A DNA stretch of 9,553 nucleotides from Marinospirillum sp. (GCA_007116195.1 SKIX01000138.1:1-9553); one strand, 5' to 3'; counted from the first letter of the stretch, positions 1-6,683 are shown. The notes: generated from the letters alone by a model not told the origin. Numbers and translations: made by a program.

Positions 1-708
1 CACTGGTATCAGCTACAACGCTCCTGGCGTGCTTATTTACCTGGGGAGTGCCTGCTTTGCAAGCAGCCAGTGAAAGAACCCTGGGATCTCTGTAGCAACT
101 GTAAAACTTTCTTGCCCCGAAATGATGCAGCCTGCACTCGCTGTGCAGAGCCTCTAGCCAGCCAGCAAGCAGACCTGAACTGTAGCCGCTGCCAACACCA
201 GCCACCCGCTTTTGATCAGGTCATCGCGCCCTTCCTCTACAGTCAGCCTATCAGCGGGCTTTTACTAAAATTTAAAAATCATGCACAACGTGTTGCAGGC
301 AATCTTTTGATCGATTTGCTGCTAGAAGAGCTGCAACAACACAACAGCGAGGAGGTTTCGGGTCTAGTTGCCATTCCAGGGCAAACCAAGCGAGTTAAAC
401 AGCGTGGTATAAATCCACCCAGCTGGTTAGCGCTAAGGTTGGCTTGGCAGTTACAGAAACCTTTTTATGTTCAGGGGTTAAGGCGGGTAGAAGACCGGCC
501 CAGCCAACAAAAACTGAGTCGTAAAAAGCGGTGGCTTAACCCTCAGGGCGCCTTTGCAGCTAGCCCTCAGGTCAGCGGCAAGCAGCTGTTACTGATTGAT
601 GATGTCGTCACTACAGGAGCCACCTGTCATTGGGCAGCCAAAGCGCTTAAAGAACAGGGTGCAACCTCAGTAACAGTGCTGGCTGTGTGTAGAACCCCCT
701 TTAATTGA
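1..708 (+). CDS. comF: ComF family phosphoribosyltransferase-like protein (5' end outside window)
   Basis: The reading frame is open from base 1, so the gene starts upstream of the window. The GTG at 70 would cut through the zinc-ribbon region and is unlikely to be the start. Counting codons from base 1, four CxxC pairs lie at about 17/20, 31/34, 45/48 and 61/64, fitting the N-terminal double zinc ribbon of ComF proteins. A type I phosphoribosyltransferase domain follows. Its PRPP-loop motif LLLIDDVVTTGAT lies at codons 196-208 (nt 586-624), preceded by the family-typical KQRGIN segment and an R-x-E-D-R-P-S-Q-Q-K-L stretch. ComF (GntX in E. coli) is a cytoplasmic protein linked to DNA uptake and use of external DNA; its biochemical role is poorly defined. 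The gene ends before a hairpin shared with the convergent acyl-CoA dehydrogenase gene and has no evident functional tie to the catabolic locus. Confidence 0.93.
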   Translation, partial: HWYQLQRSWRAYLPGECLLCKQPVKEPWDLCSNCKTFLPRNDAACTRCAEPLASQQADLNCSRCQHQPPAFDQVIAPFLYSQPISGLLLKFKNHAQRVAGNLLIDLLLEELQQHNSEEVSGLVAIPGQTKRVKQRGINPPSWLALRLAWQLQKPFYVQGLRRVEDRPSQQKLSRKKRWLNPQGAFAASPQVSGKQLLLIDDVVTTGATCHWAAKALKEQGATSVTVLAVCRTPFN

Positions 709-738
709 GTCACCAAGAGGGCAGGCACTGTGAAATCA

Positions 739-780
739 GCCTCTAGTCCTGCTAGCACAATTGCTAGCTAGACTAGAGGC
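739..780. terminator. Long two-part hairpin between convergent genes, probable bidirectional terminator
   Basis: Outer arms GCCTCTAGTC (739-748) and GACTAGAGGC (771-780) are perfectly complementary over 10 bp. Inside, GCTAGCA (751-757) pairs with TGCTAGC (762-768) around a CAAT loop, with a 2x2 internal mismatch between the two stems. It sits in the 81-bp gap between the ends of comF and the acyl-CoA dehydrogenase gene, the expected place for a shared terminator. Neither flank has a good T tract, so it may act as an mRNA 3'-end stabiliser or need Rho rather than being a classical intrinsic terminator. Confidence 0.6.
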
Positions 781-789
781 CGACTAGAT

Positions 790-1941
790 TTACTCAGCGA
801 GCAGGTGACGAGCGATAATCACACGCTGGATTTCGCTGGTTCCTTCGTAAATACTGGTCACACGAATATCACGAGCAAAACGCTCTAGAGGATACTCTTT
901 GGTGTAACCATTACCACCGAGCATTTGCAGAGCAGCATAACAAGCCAGGTTGCCCTTTTCAGCTGCCATCAGTTTTGCCATAGAGGCCTGCTGAGCAAAG
1001 GGCTTGCCAGCTTCTTTTAGTGCAGCAGCCTGCAGCGTCAGTAAACGCACGGCTTCCATTTCAGTGTAGTGCTCAGCCAGCATCCACTGCAGGCCCTGAA
1101 AGTCAGACAGGGCGCGCCCAAACTGCTTGCGCTCTTTTATATAGTCACGCGCATAATCCAAGGCTGCACTGGCAATACCTAAGGCAAGAGAAGCAATACC
1201 GATACGACCGCCAGCCAGCTCGGTTACTGCAATTTTAAAACCCTGGTTTTCTTCGCCCATCAAGGCGTTAGCCGGTACTCGGCAGTTTTCAAAAACCACT
1301 TCATGGGTGCCTGAGCCCTTCTGACCCATTTTTTCTTCTGGCTTACCCACTTGAATGCCAGGAAGATCAGCAGGAACCAGAAAGCAAGAAATGCCTTTGC
1401 CCTTGGGTGCGTCGGGGTCAGTCACCGCCCACACAACAAAAACGCCAGCAATAGCAGCCGTGGAAATCCACACCTTGGTACCATTAAGTACCCAGCTATC
1501 ACCCTCTTTAACCGCACGCGTTTTCATAGCAGCTGGGTCTGAACCCGCTTCTGTTTCAGTTAAACAAAAGCTACCACCATAAAACTCACCTGAGCAGAGC
1601 TTAGGCAAATAGGTCTGCTTTTGCTCTTCGCTACCGATCGCCTGGATCACTTCAGCAACCATGTTGCTGACTGAAACAGAAACAGCCGTTGCAGCACAGG
1701 CGCGTGCTAACTCAGTAATGGCTAAAGAAAAAGCCACACTGCCAACATCAGCACCGCCATACTGTTCAGAGACATTCAGACCCATAAAGCCTAACTCAGC
1801 TAGCTGGCGCAAATGGCTTTTTAGAATTTCAGGGTCTGAGGTCGCATCCAGTTCAGCAGCTTGGGGGGCTAAAACCCCCTCGGCAAACTGGCGCGCTGTA
1901 TCCTGAATCATGACCTGCTCTTCAGTCAGTTGCCAATTCAT
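790..1941 (-). CDS. Acyl-CoA dehydrogenase (short/branched-chain type)
   Basis: A 383-residue FAD-dependent acyl-CoA dehydrogenase, full length for the family (about 380-390). It would form the 2,3-enoyl-CoA and pass electrons to electron-transfer flavoprotein, which is not encoded here. The N-terminal helical domain begins MNWQLTEEQ. The flavin/substrate signature CLTETEAGSD is near residues 126-135, and the C-terminal IYEGTSEIQR carries the likely catalytic base Glu366, as in MCAD-type enzymes. The ATG at 1941 is chosen because GGGAG (1951-1955) lies 9 nt upstream and the protein then starts at the usual family position. A 22-residue longer frame from 2007 would overlap the upstream dehydrogenase gene and adds no domain. 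It is the last gene of the minus-strand operon, 22 nt after the SDR gene. Chain length and branching preference cannot be read with confidence; a short or 2-methyl-branched substrate is inferred from the neighbour. Confidence 0.93.
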   Translation of the reverse strand: MNWQLTEEQVMIQDTARQFAEGVLAPQAAELDATSDPEILKSHLRQLAELGFMGLNVSEQYGGADVGSVAFSLAITELARACAATAVSVSVSNMVAEVIQAIGSEEQKQTYLPKLCSGEFYGGSFCLTETEAGSDPAAMKTRAVKEGDSWVLNGTKVWISTAAIAGVFVVWAVTDPDAPKGKGISCFLVPADLPGIQVGKPEEKMGQKGSGTHEVVFENCRVPANALMGEENQGFKIAVTELAGGRIGIASLALGIASAALDYARDYIKERKQFGRALSDFQGLQWMLAEHYTEMEAVRLLTLQAAALKEAGKPFAQQASMAKLMAAEKGNLACYAALQMLGGNGYTKEYPLERFARDIRVTSIYEGTSEIQRVIIARHLLAE

Positions 1942-1950
1942 GACTGTGTT

Positions 1951-1955
1951 CTCCC
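1951..1955 (-). promoter_or_regulatory. Ribosome binding site deciding the acyl-CoA dehydrogenase start
   Basis: GGGAG on the minus strand, 9 nt before the ATG at 1941. It supports the 383-residue product over an upstream in-frame ATG at 2007 inside the preceding gene. Confidence 0.7.
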
Positions 1956-1963
1956 AGTTTGCG

Positions 1964-2728
1964 TTAAACCATACGAATGGCACCATCCATACGGATGACT
2001 TCGCCATTCAAGTAGGTGTTTTCAATAATATGGGCCGCTAAGGAAGCAAACTCTTCTGGCTTGCCAAGACGTTTGGGGAAGGGTACACCCGCCTCTAACT
2101 GCTCTCGTGCTTCATCAGGAATACCCTGCATCATTGGCGTTCCACAAACACCTGGAGCAATAGTCATGATACGAATGCCGTGGCGAGCCAGCTCACGCGC
2201 TAAGGGCAGAGCCATACCCACAACCCCTGCTTTCGAAGAAGCATAGCTAGCCTGACCCACCTGACCATCAAAGGCTGCAATCGAAGCTGTGTTGATAATC
2301 ACACCCCGCTCGCCATCTTCTTGAGCAGGGAGTTTAGCCATGGCAGCCGCTGCCAAGCGTGCCACATTAAAGCTACCAACCAGATTAATGTTGACGCCAC
2401 GGGCAAAAGCATCCAGGTCAGCAGGGTTAAGCTCACGATCCAAAAGCTTTTGCACTACAACCACGCCAGCACAGTTAACCACACCCGCCAAACCACCAAA
2501 GCGCTCCACAGCCAGATCAACAGCCGCTTGTACCTGCTCTGCTGAGGTAATATCGCAGCGAGTAAAGGCCGCAGCTTCACCTAGCTCAGCAGCGAGCTTA
2601 TCACCCGCTTCCGTGTTTAAATCAGCTAATACGACTTGAGCACCGCGGTCGACTAAATAACGCGCTGTGGCCTCGCCCAAGCCTGACGCACCACCGGTAA
2701 TCAAAAACGTTTGCTTAGCAATTTGCAT
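1964..2728 (-). CDS. HSD10-like short-chain 3-hydroxyacyl-CoA dehydrogenase (SDR)
   Basis: A 254-residue classical SDR that probably oxidises a 3-hydroxyacyl-CoA to the 3-ketoacyl-CoA with NAD+. The Rossmann motif TGGASGLG is at residues 11-18. Asp36 in ADLN favours NAD over NADP, and NCAG is at 85-88. The catalytic set is Asn114, Ser149, Tyr162 and Lys166 (YASSK). The segments APGVCGTPM, RLGKPEE and NGEVIRMDGA match the type 2 3-hydroxyacyl-CoA dehydrogenase / 17beta-HSD10 group, whose members act on short and 2-methyl-branched 3-hydroxyacyl-CoAs, including the isoleucine intermediate. The start has a clear GAGGAG 7 nt upstream. It lies 30 nt after the permease and 22 nt before the acyl-CoA dehydrogenase, so the three are very likely co-transcribed. 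A generic 3-ketoacyl reductase is the main alternative, but the C-terminal signature argues against it. Confidence 0.9.
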   Translation of the reverse strand: MQIAKQTFLITGGASGLGEATARYLVDRGAQVVLADLNTEAGDKLAAELGEAAAFTRCDITSAEQVQAAVDLAVERFGGLAGVVNCAGVVVVQKLLDRELNPADLDAFARGVNINLVGSFNVARLAAAAMAKLPAQEDGERGVIINTASIAAFDGQVGQASYASSKAGVVGMALPLARELARHGIRIMTIAPGVCGTPMMQGIPDEAREQLEAGVPFPKRLGKPEEFASLAAHIIENTYLNGEVIRMDGAIRMV

Positions 2729-2758
2729 AGTTTTCTCCTCAACTCTTAACAGGGATCA

Positions 2759-4174
2759 TTATTTATTTGAAGGCTCTTGCTCTGAAGGCTCATCCATGCC
2801 TTGGTTTTCTTCTACATGAATCGGCTCTTCAGGCTCTACCTTTTTGGCATTGCGACCACGGAACTCAATCAAGAAATAGAGCACAAAACCAGCAGCCAGA
2901 CCCCAGGCAGCGCCATGAGTTGACAACACAACCCCCATGACACCAGCAACCCCCATGGAAGTGGCATTATCAATTTGCTCAACGGCCACCGCGATACATA
3001 GGAAGCCAGTAATCAGCAGTGTAATCGACAGAGCGATAGGCAAAGCGGGTTGGAAAAAAGTCACCAAGGGCAGGAAGAACATAGCAAAGAAGCCTGCAAT
3101 CCAGAAGGTGCCTGCACCTGAGTAGATAGTGTCCATTGCCTTACGCCCATAGCGATAGCGCTCAGCCATAGTTGCCATAACACCCGTGAACAAGGGGCCA
3201 GCCAAGCCTGGGTAGGGTGCGAAGAAGGAGTGCAGCAGGTTACGAATACCAGTAATCAGGTGAACACGGTCAACATTGACTTCAATTTTTTCATCTGGAC
3301 GCAGGTGGTCTACACGCTTCAATAGCGTCTGCCCAACAATGATGTCACCGAAAGCAATAATGTAGGCAATAATAGCGGTAGGAATAGCGGCAATAAAAAT
3401 ACCTGCAGGTGGGAAGCCCAGGGTGAAGGGCAGATAATCCCAAGAAGCGGCAAAATTAGGTAGCTCGATACCCCAGCGCACTTCAGGTAGCGGATACTCA
3501 CCAATAGACCAAGCAATCACCATAGTAATCAAAATACCGGGCACCATGCCATAACCGGCAATGATCTTGGCCCAACGATGTTTCTCAGTCCAATCACGGA
3601 AAGACAAAGAGAAGAGTACATAGGCCGTCACCAGGCCACCAATGGTCAGTGAAATAGGCGTCGTATGTAAGCGTCCCCCCGCACTGATTTCACCAGCAAT
3701 GGCAGCAATACCCGCACCCAGAAGGATGCCCGCTTTAAAGGAACTGGGAATATTATTCACCAGCAAGCTACCCAAGCGAGTAACCGCCATAAACAGGAAA
3801 ATAAAAGTGACGACTAATTGCAAGGCAACCAGAGCACGTATGGCATCAGGGCCCGGCTCAAACTGCCCTATAAACAGCAACACGACCGGCAAGGCAGGAG
3901 TAATCCAGCCAGGAACAAAAGGAATACCTAAAAGGTTAGGCAGCATGAAGCCAATGCCGCAGACCACAACAAAACTCAGCGCCACCTCATAGGGTAAGCC
4001 AAGATACTGCTGTAATAGTGGAATAGCCGACATGGCAACCACGAACATAACTAAGGCTTGAATGGTCTCGGGCCATTCCCAGCGATAGTGAATAAACGGC
4101 AAGCGAATTTTAAACGGGCCTGCAGCCCAATAGGGGTGCTCTTCACCATACTTTCTTTTAAGAAGCACGGGCAT
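2759..4174 (-). CDS. Multi-pass permease of NCS2/SulP-like fold, substrate unknown
   Basis: A 471-residue integral inner-membrane protein with about 12-13 hydrophobic segments, roughly at 37-58, 63-82, 90-104, 111-136, 146-163, 173-192, 203-223, 256-280, a re-entrant region at 303-335, then 350-372, 376-398 and 404-438. A hydrophilic, Glu-rich tail spans 441-471. The order FGDI (275-278), a charged loop with VDRVHLITGIRNL (301-313), then a Pro/Gly-rich half-helix and AERY resembles the substrate-site half of nucleobase/xanthine (NCS2) and SulP-type carriers. I do not see the canonical NCS2 signature, so the substrate is open. Its place between an acyl-CoA synthetase and beta-oxidation genes suggests import of an organic acid (inference). 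Start: AAGGA at 4176-4180 is only 1 nt from the ATG but 7 nt from an in-frame GTG at 4168, so GTG may be used, giving 469 residues. An in-frame TGA 12 nt before the ATG rules out a longer N-terminus. Confidence 0.78.
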   Translation of the reverse strand: MPVLLKRKYGEEHPYWAAGPFKIRLPFIHYRWEWPETIQALVMFVVAMSAIPLLQQYLGLPYEVALSFVVVCGIGFMLPNLLGIPFVPGWITPALPVVLLFIGQFEPGPDAIRALVALQLVVTFIFLFMAVTRLGSLLVNNIPSSFKAGILLGAGIAAIAGEISAGGRLHTTPISLTIGGLVTAYVLFSLSFRDWTEKHRWAKIIAGYGMVPGILITMVIAWSIGEYPLPEVRWGIELPNFAASWDYLPFTLGFPPAGIFIAAIPTAIIAYIIAFGDIIVGQTLLKRVDHLRPDEKIEVNVDRVHLITGIRNLLHSFFAPYPGLAGPLFTGVMATMAERYRYGRKAMDTIYSGAGTFWIAGFFAMFFLPLVTFFQPALPIALSITLLITGFLCIAVAVEQIDNATSMGVAGVMGVVLSTHGAAWGLAAGFVLYFLIEFRGRNAKKVEPEEPIHVEENQGMDEPSEQEPSNK

Positions 4175-4196
4175 TTCCTTAGGTCAAAAGGGGTCT

Positions 4197-4220
4197 AAAA
4201 GGGGCACTGGTTAGTGCCCC
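4197..4220 (-). terminator. Terminator-like hairpin inside the operon, possible attenuator
   Basis: Read on the minus strand, GGGGCACT (4220-4213) and AGTGCCCC (4208-4201) pair over 8 GC-rich bp around an AACC loop and run directly into TTTT (4200-4197), then AGACCCC. The T tract is short, so termination is probably partial. It lies 41 nt after the synthetase stop and 22 nt before the permease start. A full stop here would leave almost no room for a separate permease promoter, so lowering of downstream expression or 3'-end stabilisation by partial read-through is more likely. Confidence 0.6.
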
Positions 4221-4261
4221 TCGTTTTCAAGTTACTTCATAAAACCAGGCTAGATTGAAGC

Positions 4262-5926
4262 TTAAGAAGCGCTTTCGTCTTCAGCTTGCTTACGCAAAAT
4301 AAAGCGCTGGATTTTGCCACTCGGCGTTTTCGGCAGAGCGTCAACAAAATCAATTTCGCGTGGGAAGGCATGAGCGGACAAACGTTCGCGAACCAAGCCT
4401 TGAATATCCTTAACCAGCTCTTCACTTGGCTCATAGCCCGACTTAAGCACCACAAAAGACTTGATAATGTAACCACGTAGTTCGTCTGGCTTACCGACAG
4501 CAGCTGACTCAGCAACAGCGGGGTGCTCTAAAACAGTGTTTTCGACATCAGTCGGCCCGACGCGGTAACCGGCCGTGGTGATAATGTCGTCATCACGACC
4601 TGCAAACCAGAAGGTGCCATCCTCATGCTTTTCGACCACATCACCCGTTAAGTAATACTGATTGTGGAAAGGCTTCTTCTCTTGCCAGGTATAGCCTTGG
4701 AAAAAGAACGCAGGTGAGTTCTCCATATCCACAGCCAGCTGACCCGTTTTCCCAGCTTCCAGTTCATTAAACTCAGCATCCAGAATGGCTAAGCGGTAAC
4801 CTGGCATGGGCATACCCATAGACCCCACAGGTGACAGATGGGTTAAAGCATGGTGGCAGCAACAGGTCATACCCGTTTCAGTTTGACCGTAGTGATCCAT
4901 AACTCGGCAACCGAGATTATCACTCACCCAGTTCACCACCTCAGTATTGAGGGGCTCACCTGCCGAGCTGGCAACACGCAAGAAGAGCTCATCTGCTTTA
5001 CCGTCCAATTCACCACTGGATTTCATCATACGATAGGCTGTAGGCGCAGAAGCCAGGTTAGTAATCTGGTGCTTCTTTAAGAATTCCAGGGTGTTTTCTG
5101 CAGTAAAACCTGCTTCATTGAAGTGAGTCGTTGCCCCCAAAAGCAGCGGCCCCGTAATAGCGTAATACAAACCATAGGCCCAGCCTGGATCAGCCATGTT
5201 CCAGAATTTCTCGCCATCTTGAAGATCAACGGCATAGCGCATATAAATATAGAAAGCTGGCAACGCCTTAACAGGTACAGCAACACCCTTGGATTTACCC
5301 ACGGTGCCCGAGGTAAACATTTGCAGGAAGGGCTCTTCCTTATCCAGAATCAGTGGTTCACAGGTTTCCGACTGCTGATCGAACAGAGACTGATAGTGCA
5401 AATCGTCCCACTGCTTGGCTTCAGCTTCGGAACCTATCATCACCATGCTGGGTAGCTGCTGAATCGGTTTGAATTTCTCGCGGTTTTCAGCATCAGTAAA
5501 TACCAGCTTGGTTTTAGCCTGAGTTAAGCGATACTCTATGGCTTCATAACCAAAGGCCGTAAATAGGGGCTGATAAACCGCACCTAACCGCCAACTGGCA
5601 AGAATAATACCCAACAACTCAGGTGTACGTGGCAGCATGGCTGCAACACGATCCCCCTTACCCACACCCTGAGCTTTCATCAGGTTAGCCAGCTTCCCAG
5701 AAAAGGCATCCAGTTCAGCGTAAGTCAACTGGGTAACCTGTCCCTGAGTGTCTTCATGAATCAGAGCAGGCTGCTTCGCCCGGTCACCTTGAGCATGGCG
5801 GCCACAGCATTCAACGAAAGCGTTGAAGCCGGTTTCGAGGCTACCTTGCAATTGTTCTTCTACCTGAGCCAACTGAAAATCCTTCATGAAGGCTGCGTAG
5901 TCTTGCGCTTGGGCGATTTCGGCCAT
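4262..5926 (-). CDS. AMP-forming acyl-CoA synthetase (ACSM / medium-chain-like)
   Basis: A 554-residue ANL-superfamily ligase that would activate a free carboxylic acid to its CoA thioester through an acyl-adenylate. Core motifs in order: P-loop TSGTVGKSKG at 205-214, aromatic/substrate region DPGWAYGLYY at 246-255, SAPTAYRMM at 293-301, adenine motif DHYGQTETG at 344-352, YLTGD at 425-429, hinge GRDDD at 443-447, and A10 segment PKTPSGK ending in the catalytic Lys538. AGYRVGPTDVE and the SAPTAYRMM region are closer to medium-chain/ACSM and acetyl-type ligases than to long-chain FadD. A run of three Cys and two His follows the adenine motif (355-359). The start ATG at 5926 has GGAGG 8 nt upstream. 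It is the first structural gene after tetR, with two palindromes in its leader region. The exact acid is not predictable from sequence; short to medium or branched acids are favoured. Confidence 0.9.
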   Translation of the reverse strand: MAEIAQAQDYAAFMKDFQLAQVEEQLQGSLETGFNAFVECCGRHAQGDRAKQPALIHEDTQGQVTQLTYAELDAFSGKLANLMKAQGVGKGDRVAAMLPRTPELLGIILASWRLGAVYQPLFTAFGYEAIEYRLTQAKTKLVFTDAENREKFKPIQQLPSMVMIGSEAEAKQWDDLHYQSLFDQQSETCEPLILDKEEPFLQMFTSGTVGKSKGVAVPVKALPAFYIYMRYAVDLQDGEKFWNMADPGWAYGLYYAITGPLLLGATTHFNEAGFTAENTLEFLKKHQITNLASAPTAYRMMKSSGELDGKADELFLRVASSAGEPLNTEVVNWVSDNLGCRVMDHYGQTETGMTCCCHHALTHLSPVGSMGMPMPGYRLAILDAEFNELEAGKTGQLAVDMENSPAFFFQGYTWQEKKPFHNQYYLTGDVVEKHEDGTFWFAGRDDDIITTAGYRVGPTDVENTVLEHPAVAESAAVGKPDELRGYIIKSFVVLKSGYEPSEELVKDIQGLVRERLSAHAFPREIDFVDALPKTPSGKIQRFILRKQAEDESAS

Positions 5927-5956
5927 GGGGTTACCTCCGGATGGTCACTTGTTTTT

Positions 5957-5988
5957 TTTCTAACCTTGACGTAAACGTCAACTGTCTG
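5957..5988 (-). promoter_or_regulatory. Possible MerR-type promoter for the acyl-CoA synthetase
   Basis: On the minus strand CAGACA (5988-5983; 4 of 6 with the -35 consensus) is separated by 20 bp from TAGAAA (5962-5957; 4 of 6 with the -10 consensus). The 16-bp palindrome at 5966-5981 fills the spacer. An over-long spacer occupied by a palindrome is the hallmark of promoters activated by MerR-family regulators. The hexamers are weak, so this is only a candidate. Confidence 0.35.
5966..5981. promoter_or_regulatory. Perfect palindromic operator candidate (TTGACGT-N2-ACGTCAA)
   Basis: TTGACGT (5966-5972) and ACGTCAA (5975-5981) form a perfect 7-bp inverted repeat with an AA spacer, 40 bp before the acyl-CoA synthetase start. 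From memory it resembles sites proposed for LiuR, the MerR-family regulator of branched-chain amino acid and fatty acid catabolism genes in proteobacteria; I could not check the motif. No MerR gene is in the window, so the protein would act from elsewhere. Confidence 0.6.
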
Positions 5989-5991
5989 CGG

Positions 5992-6017
5992 AAAATTAAG
6001 GCAACCCGCAGGTTACC
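5992..6017 (-). terminator. Weak hairpin with T-rich tail after tetR
   Basis: On the minus strand GGTAACC (6017-6011), a TGCG loop and GGTTGCC (6006-6000) form 7 bp with one G-U pair, followed by TTAATTTT. It lies 54 nt after the tetR stop and could end tetR transcription. On the + strand the hairpin is also followed by a T-rich stretch. It sits between the two palindromes, so any promoter at the upstream operator would have to read through it. Confidence 0.4.
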
Positions 6018-6028
6018 TTGATTATTTT

Positions 6029-6046
6029 ACCAAGCAAGCGCTTGGT
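6029..6046. promoter_or_regulatory. TetR-type operator candidate, perfect copy (ACCAAGC-N4-GCTTGGT)
   Basis: A perfect 7-bp inverted repeat with an AAGC spacer, 18 bp overall, in the tetR-synthetase gap. A related copy precedes tetR itself at 6663-6680, and 14 bases in a row (ACCAAGCAAGCGCT) are identical in the two. Occurrence in both gaps flanking a TetR gene makes it the best candidate for that regulator's binding site. On the minus strand TAAAAT follows the element almost directly and could serve as a -10 box, so binding would block it; no good -35 is visible. Confidence 0.65.
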
Positions 6047-6070
6047 TTTGAGAAAGATTACTCGACTCTC

Positions 6071-6655
6071 TTAATTACCGCAAGCCCCTTCACGCAACAC
6101 CATCGCCACCAATTCCCTGGCAAGGTCATCAGGCTCCAATCCAGCACCGGGCCGATACCATTGAACAGTCCAGTTAAGAGCACCCAGAGCCAAGCGCCTC
6201 TGCAACCCTTGATCACCACTCATCAGGCCTGCACCCTGGCATTCAGCAATCACTTGCGCCCAGATACTTTCATAGGCATCACGAATCTTGACCAACTCTT
6301 GGCGTGACTCTTGAGTCAGGCTTCGCCATTCATAGAGAGCAACAACGTGGGCATCTCGGTCTTCTAGGAGGGTAAACAGGTGTGAGCGAGTCACTGCGAG
6401 CAGGCGTTCACGCGGTGAGTCTAAACCTTCCAAAGCCTGGGTAGTAATCTGCAGAGCATGACGCATACCCGATTCGATGACTGCAACAAGAATTTCTTGT
6501 TTGTCTTTGAAGTGGTGAAAGAGGCTGCCCGATTTAATGCCCATCGCATCAGCCAGCATACGCACCGTGGTGGATTCGTAACCCTGGTTGCAAAAAAGCT
6601 GCGCTGCGATGGCAACGAGTTCCTTGCGTCTTTTTGAATTCTTGTTTATGTTCAT
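6071..6655 (-). CDS. TetR/AcrR family transcriptional regulator of the acyl-CoA locus
   Basis: A 194-residue one-component regulator, usual length for the family. The N-terminal DNA-binding domain carries the helix-turn-helix at about residues 30-49 (TVRMLADAMGIKSGSLFHHF), followed by KDKQEIL. The ligand domain ends with NWTVQWYRPGAGLEPDDLA (about 160-178), which resembles KstR2-like regulators of fatty acid and sterol catabolism that respond to CoA thioesters. A CoA-thioester effector is therefore inferred. It lies between the divergent thiolase and the co-directional acyl-CoA synthetase, and matching palindromes occur on both sides, so local repression and autoregulation are likely. No Shine-Dalgarno sequence precedes the ATG at 6655 (the upstream minus-strand sequence is TTAACTAAA), so translation may be weak or the mRNA leaderless. 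Confidence 0.9.
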   Translation of the reverse strand: MNINKNSKRRKELVAIAAQLFCNQGYESTTVRMLADAMGIKSGSLFHHFKDKQEILVAVIESGMRHALQITTQALEGLDSPRERLLAVTRSHLFTLLEDRDAHVVALYEWRSLTQESRQELVKIRDAYESIWAQVIAECQGAGLMSGDQGLQRRLALGALNWTVQWYRPGAGLEPDDLARELVAMVLREGACGN

Positions 6656-6662
6656 TTTAGTT

Positions 6663-6680
6663 AACTAGCGCTTGCTTGGT
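6663..6680. promoter_or_regulatory. TetR-type operator candidate, second copy before tetR
   Basis: The right arm GCTTGGT (6674-6680) is identical to that of the copy at 6029-6046. The left arm AACTAGC (6663-6669) keeps 5 of 7 positions. Read on the minus strand it contains ACCAAGCAAGCGCT exactly. It begins 8 bp before the tetR ATG, in the divergent tetR-thiolase region, and fits autorepression plus possible control of the thiolase promoter. Confidence 0.55.
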
Positions 6681-6683
6681 TTT

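Noticed and set aside
70..72. GTG as the true start of comF
   Set aside because: The frame is open to base 1 and the first zinc-ribbon CxxC pair (49-60) lies upstream of it.
1863..1879. G6-loop-C5 hairpin
   Set aside because: It lies within the acyl-CoA dehydrogenase coding sequence (AEGVLAPQAA region), explained by codons; no sign of regulation.
1942..2007. N-terminal extension of the acyl-CoA dehydrogenase from an ATG at 2007
   Set aside because: It overlaps the end of the SDR gene, adds residues unlike the family, and a good ribosome site precedes the ATG at 1941.
2340..2639. 99-residue open frame antisense to the SDR gene
   Set aside because: Ser/Thr/Lys-rich shadow translation of a conserved gene, with no domain.
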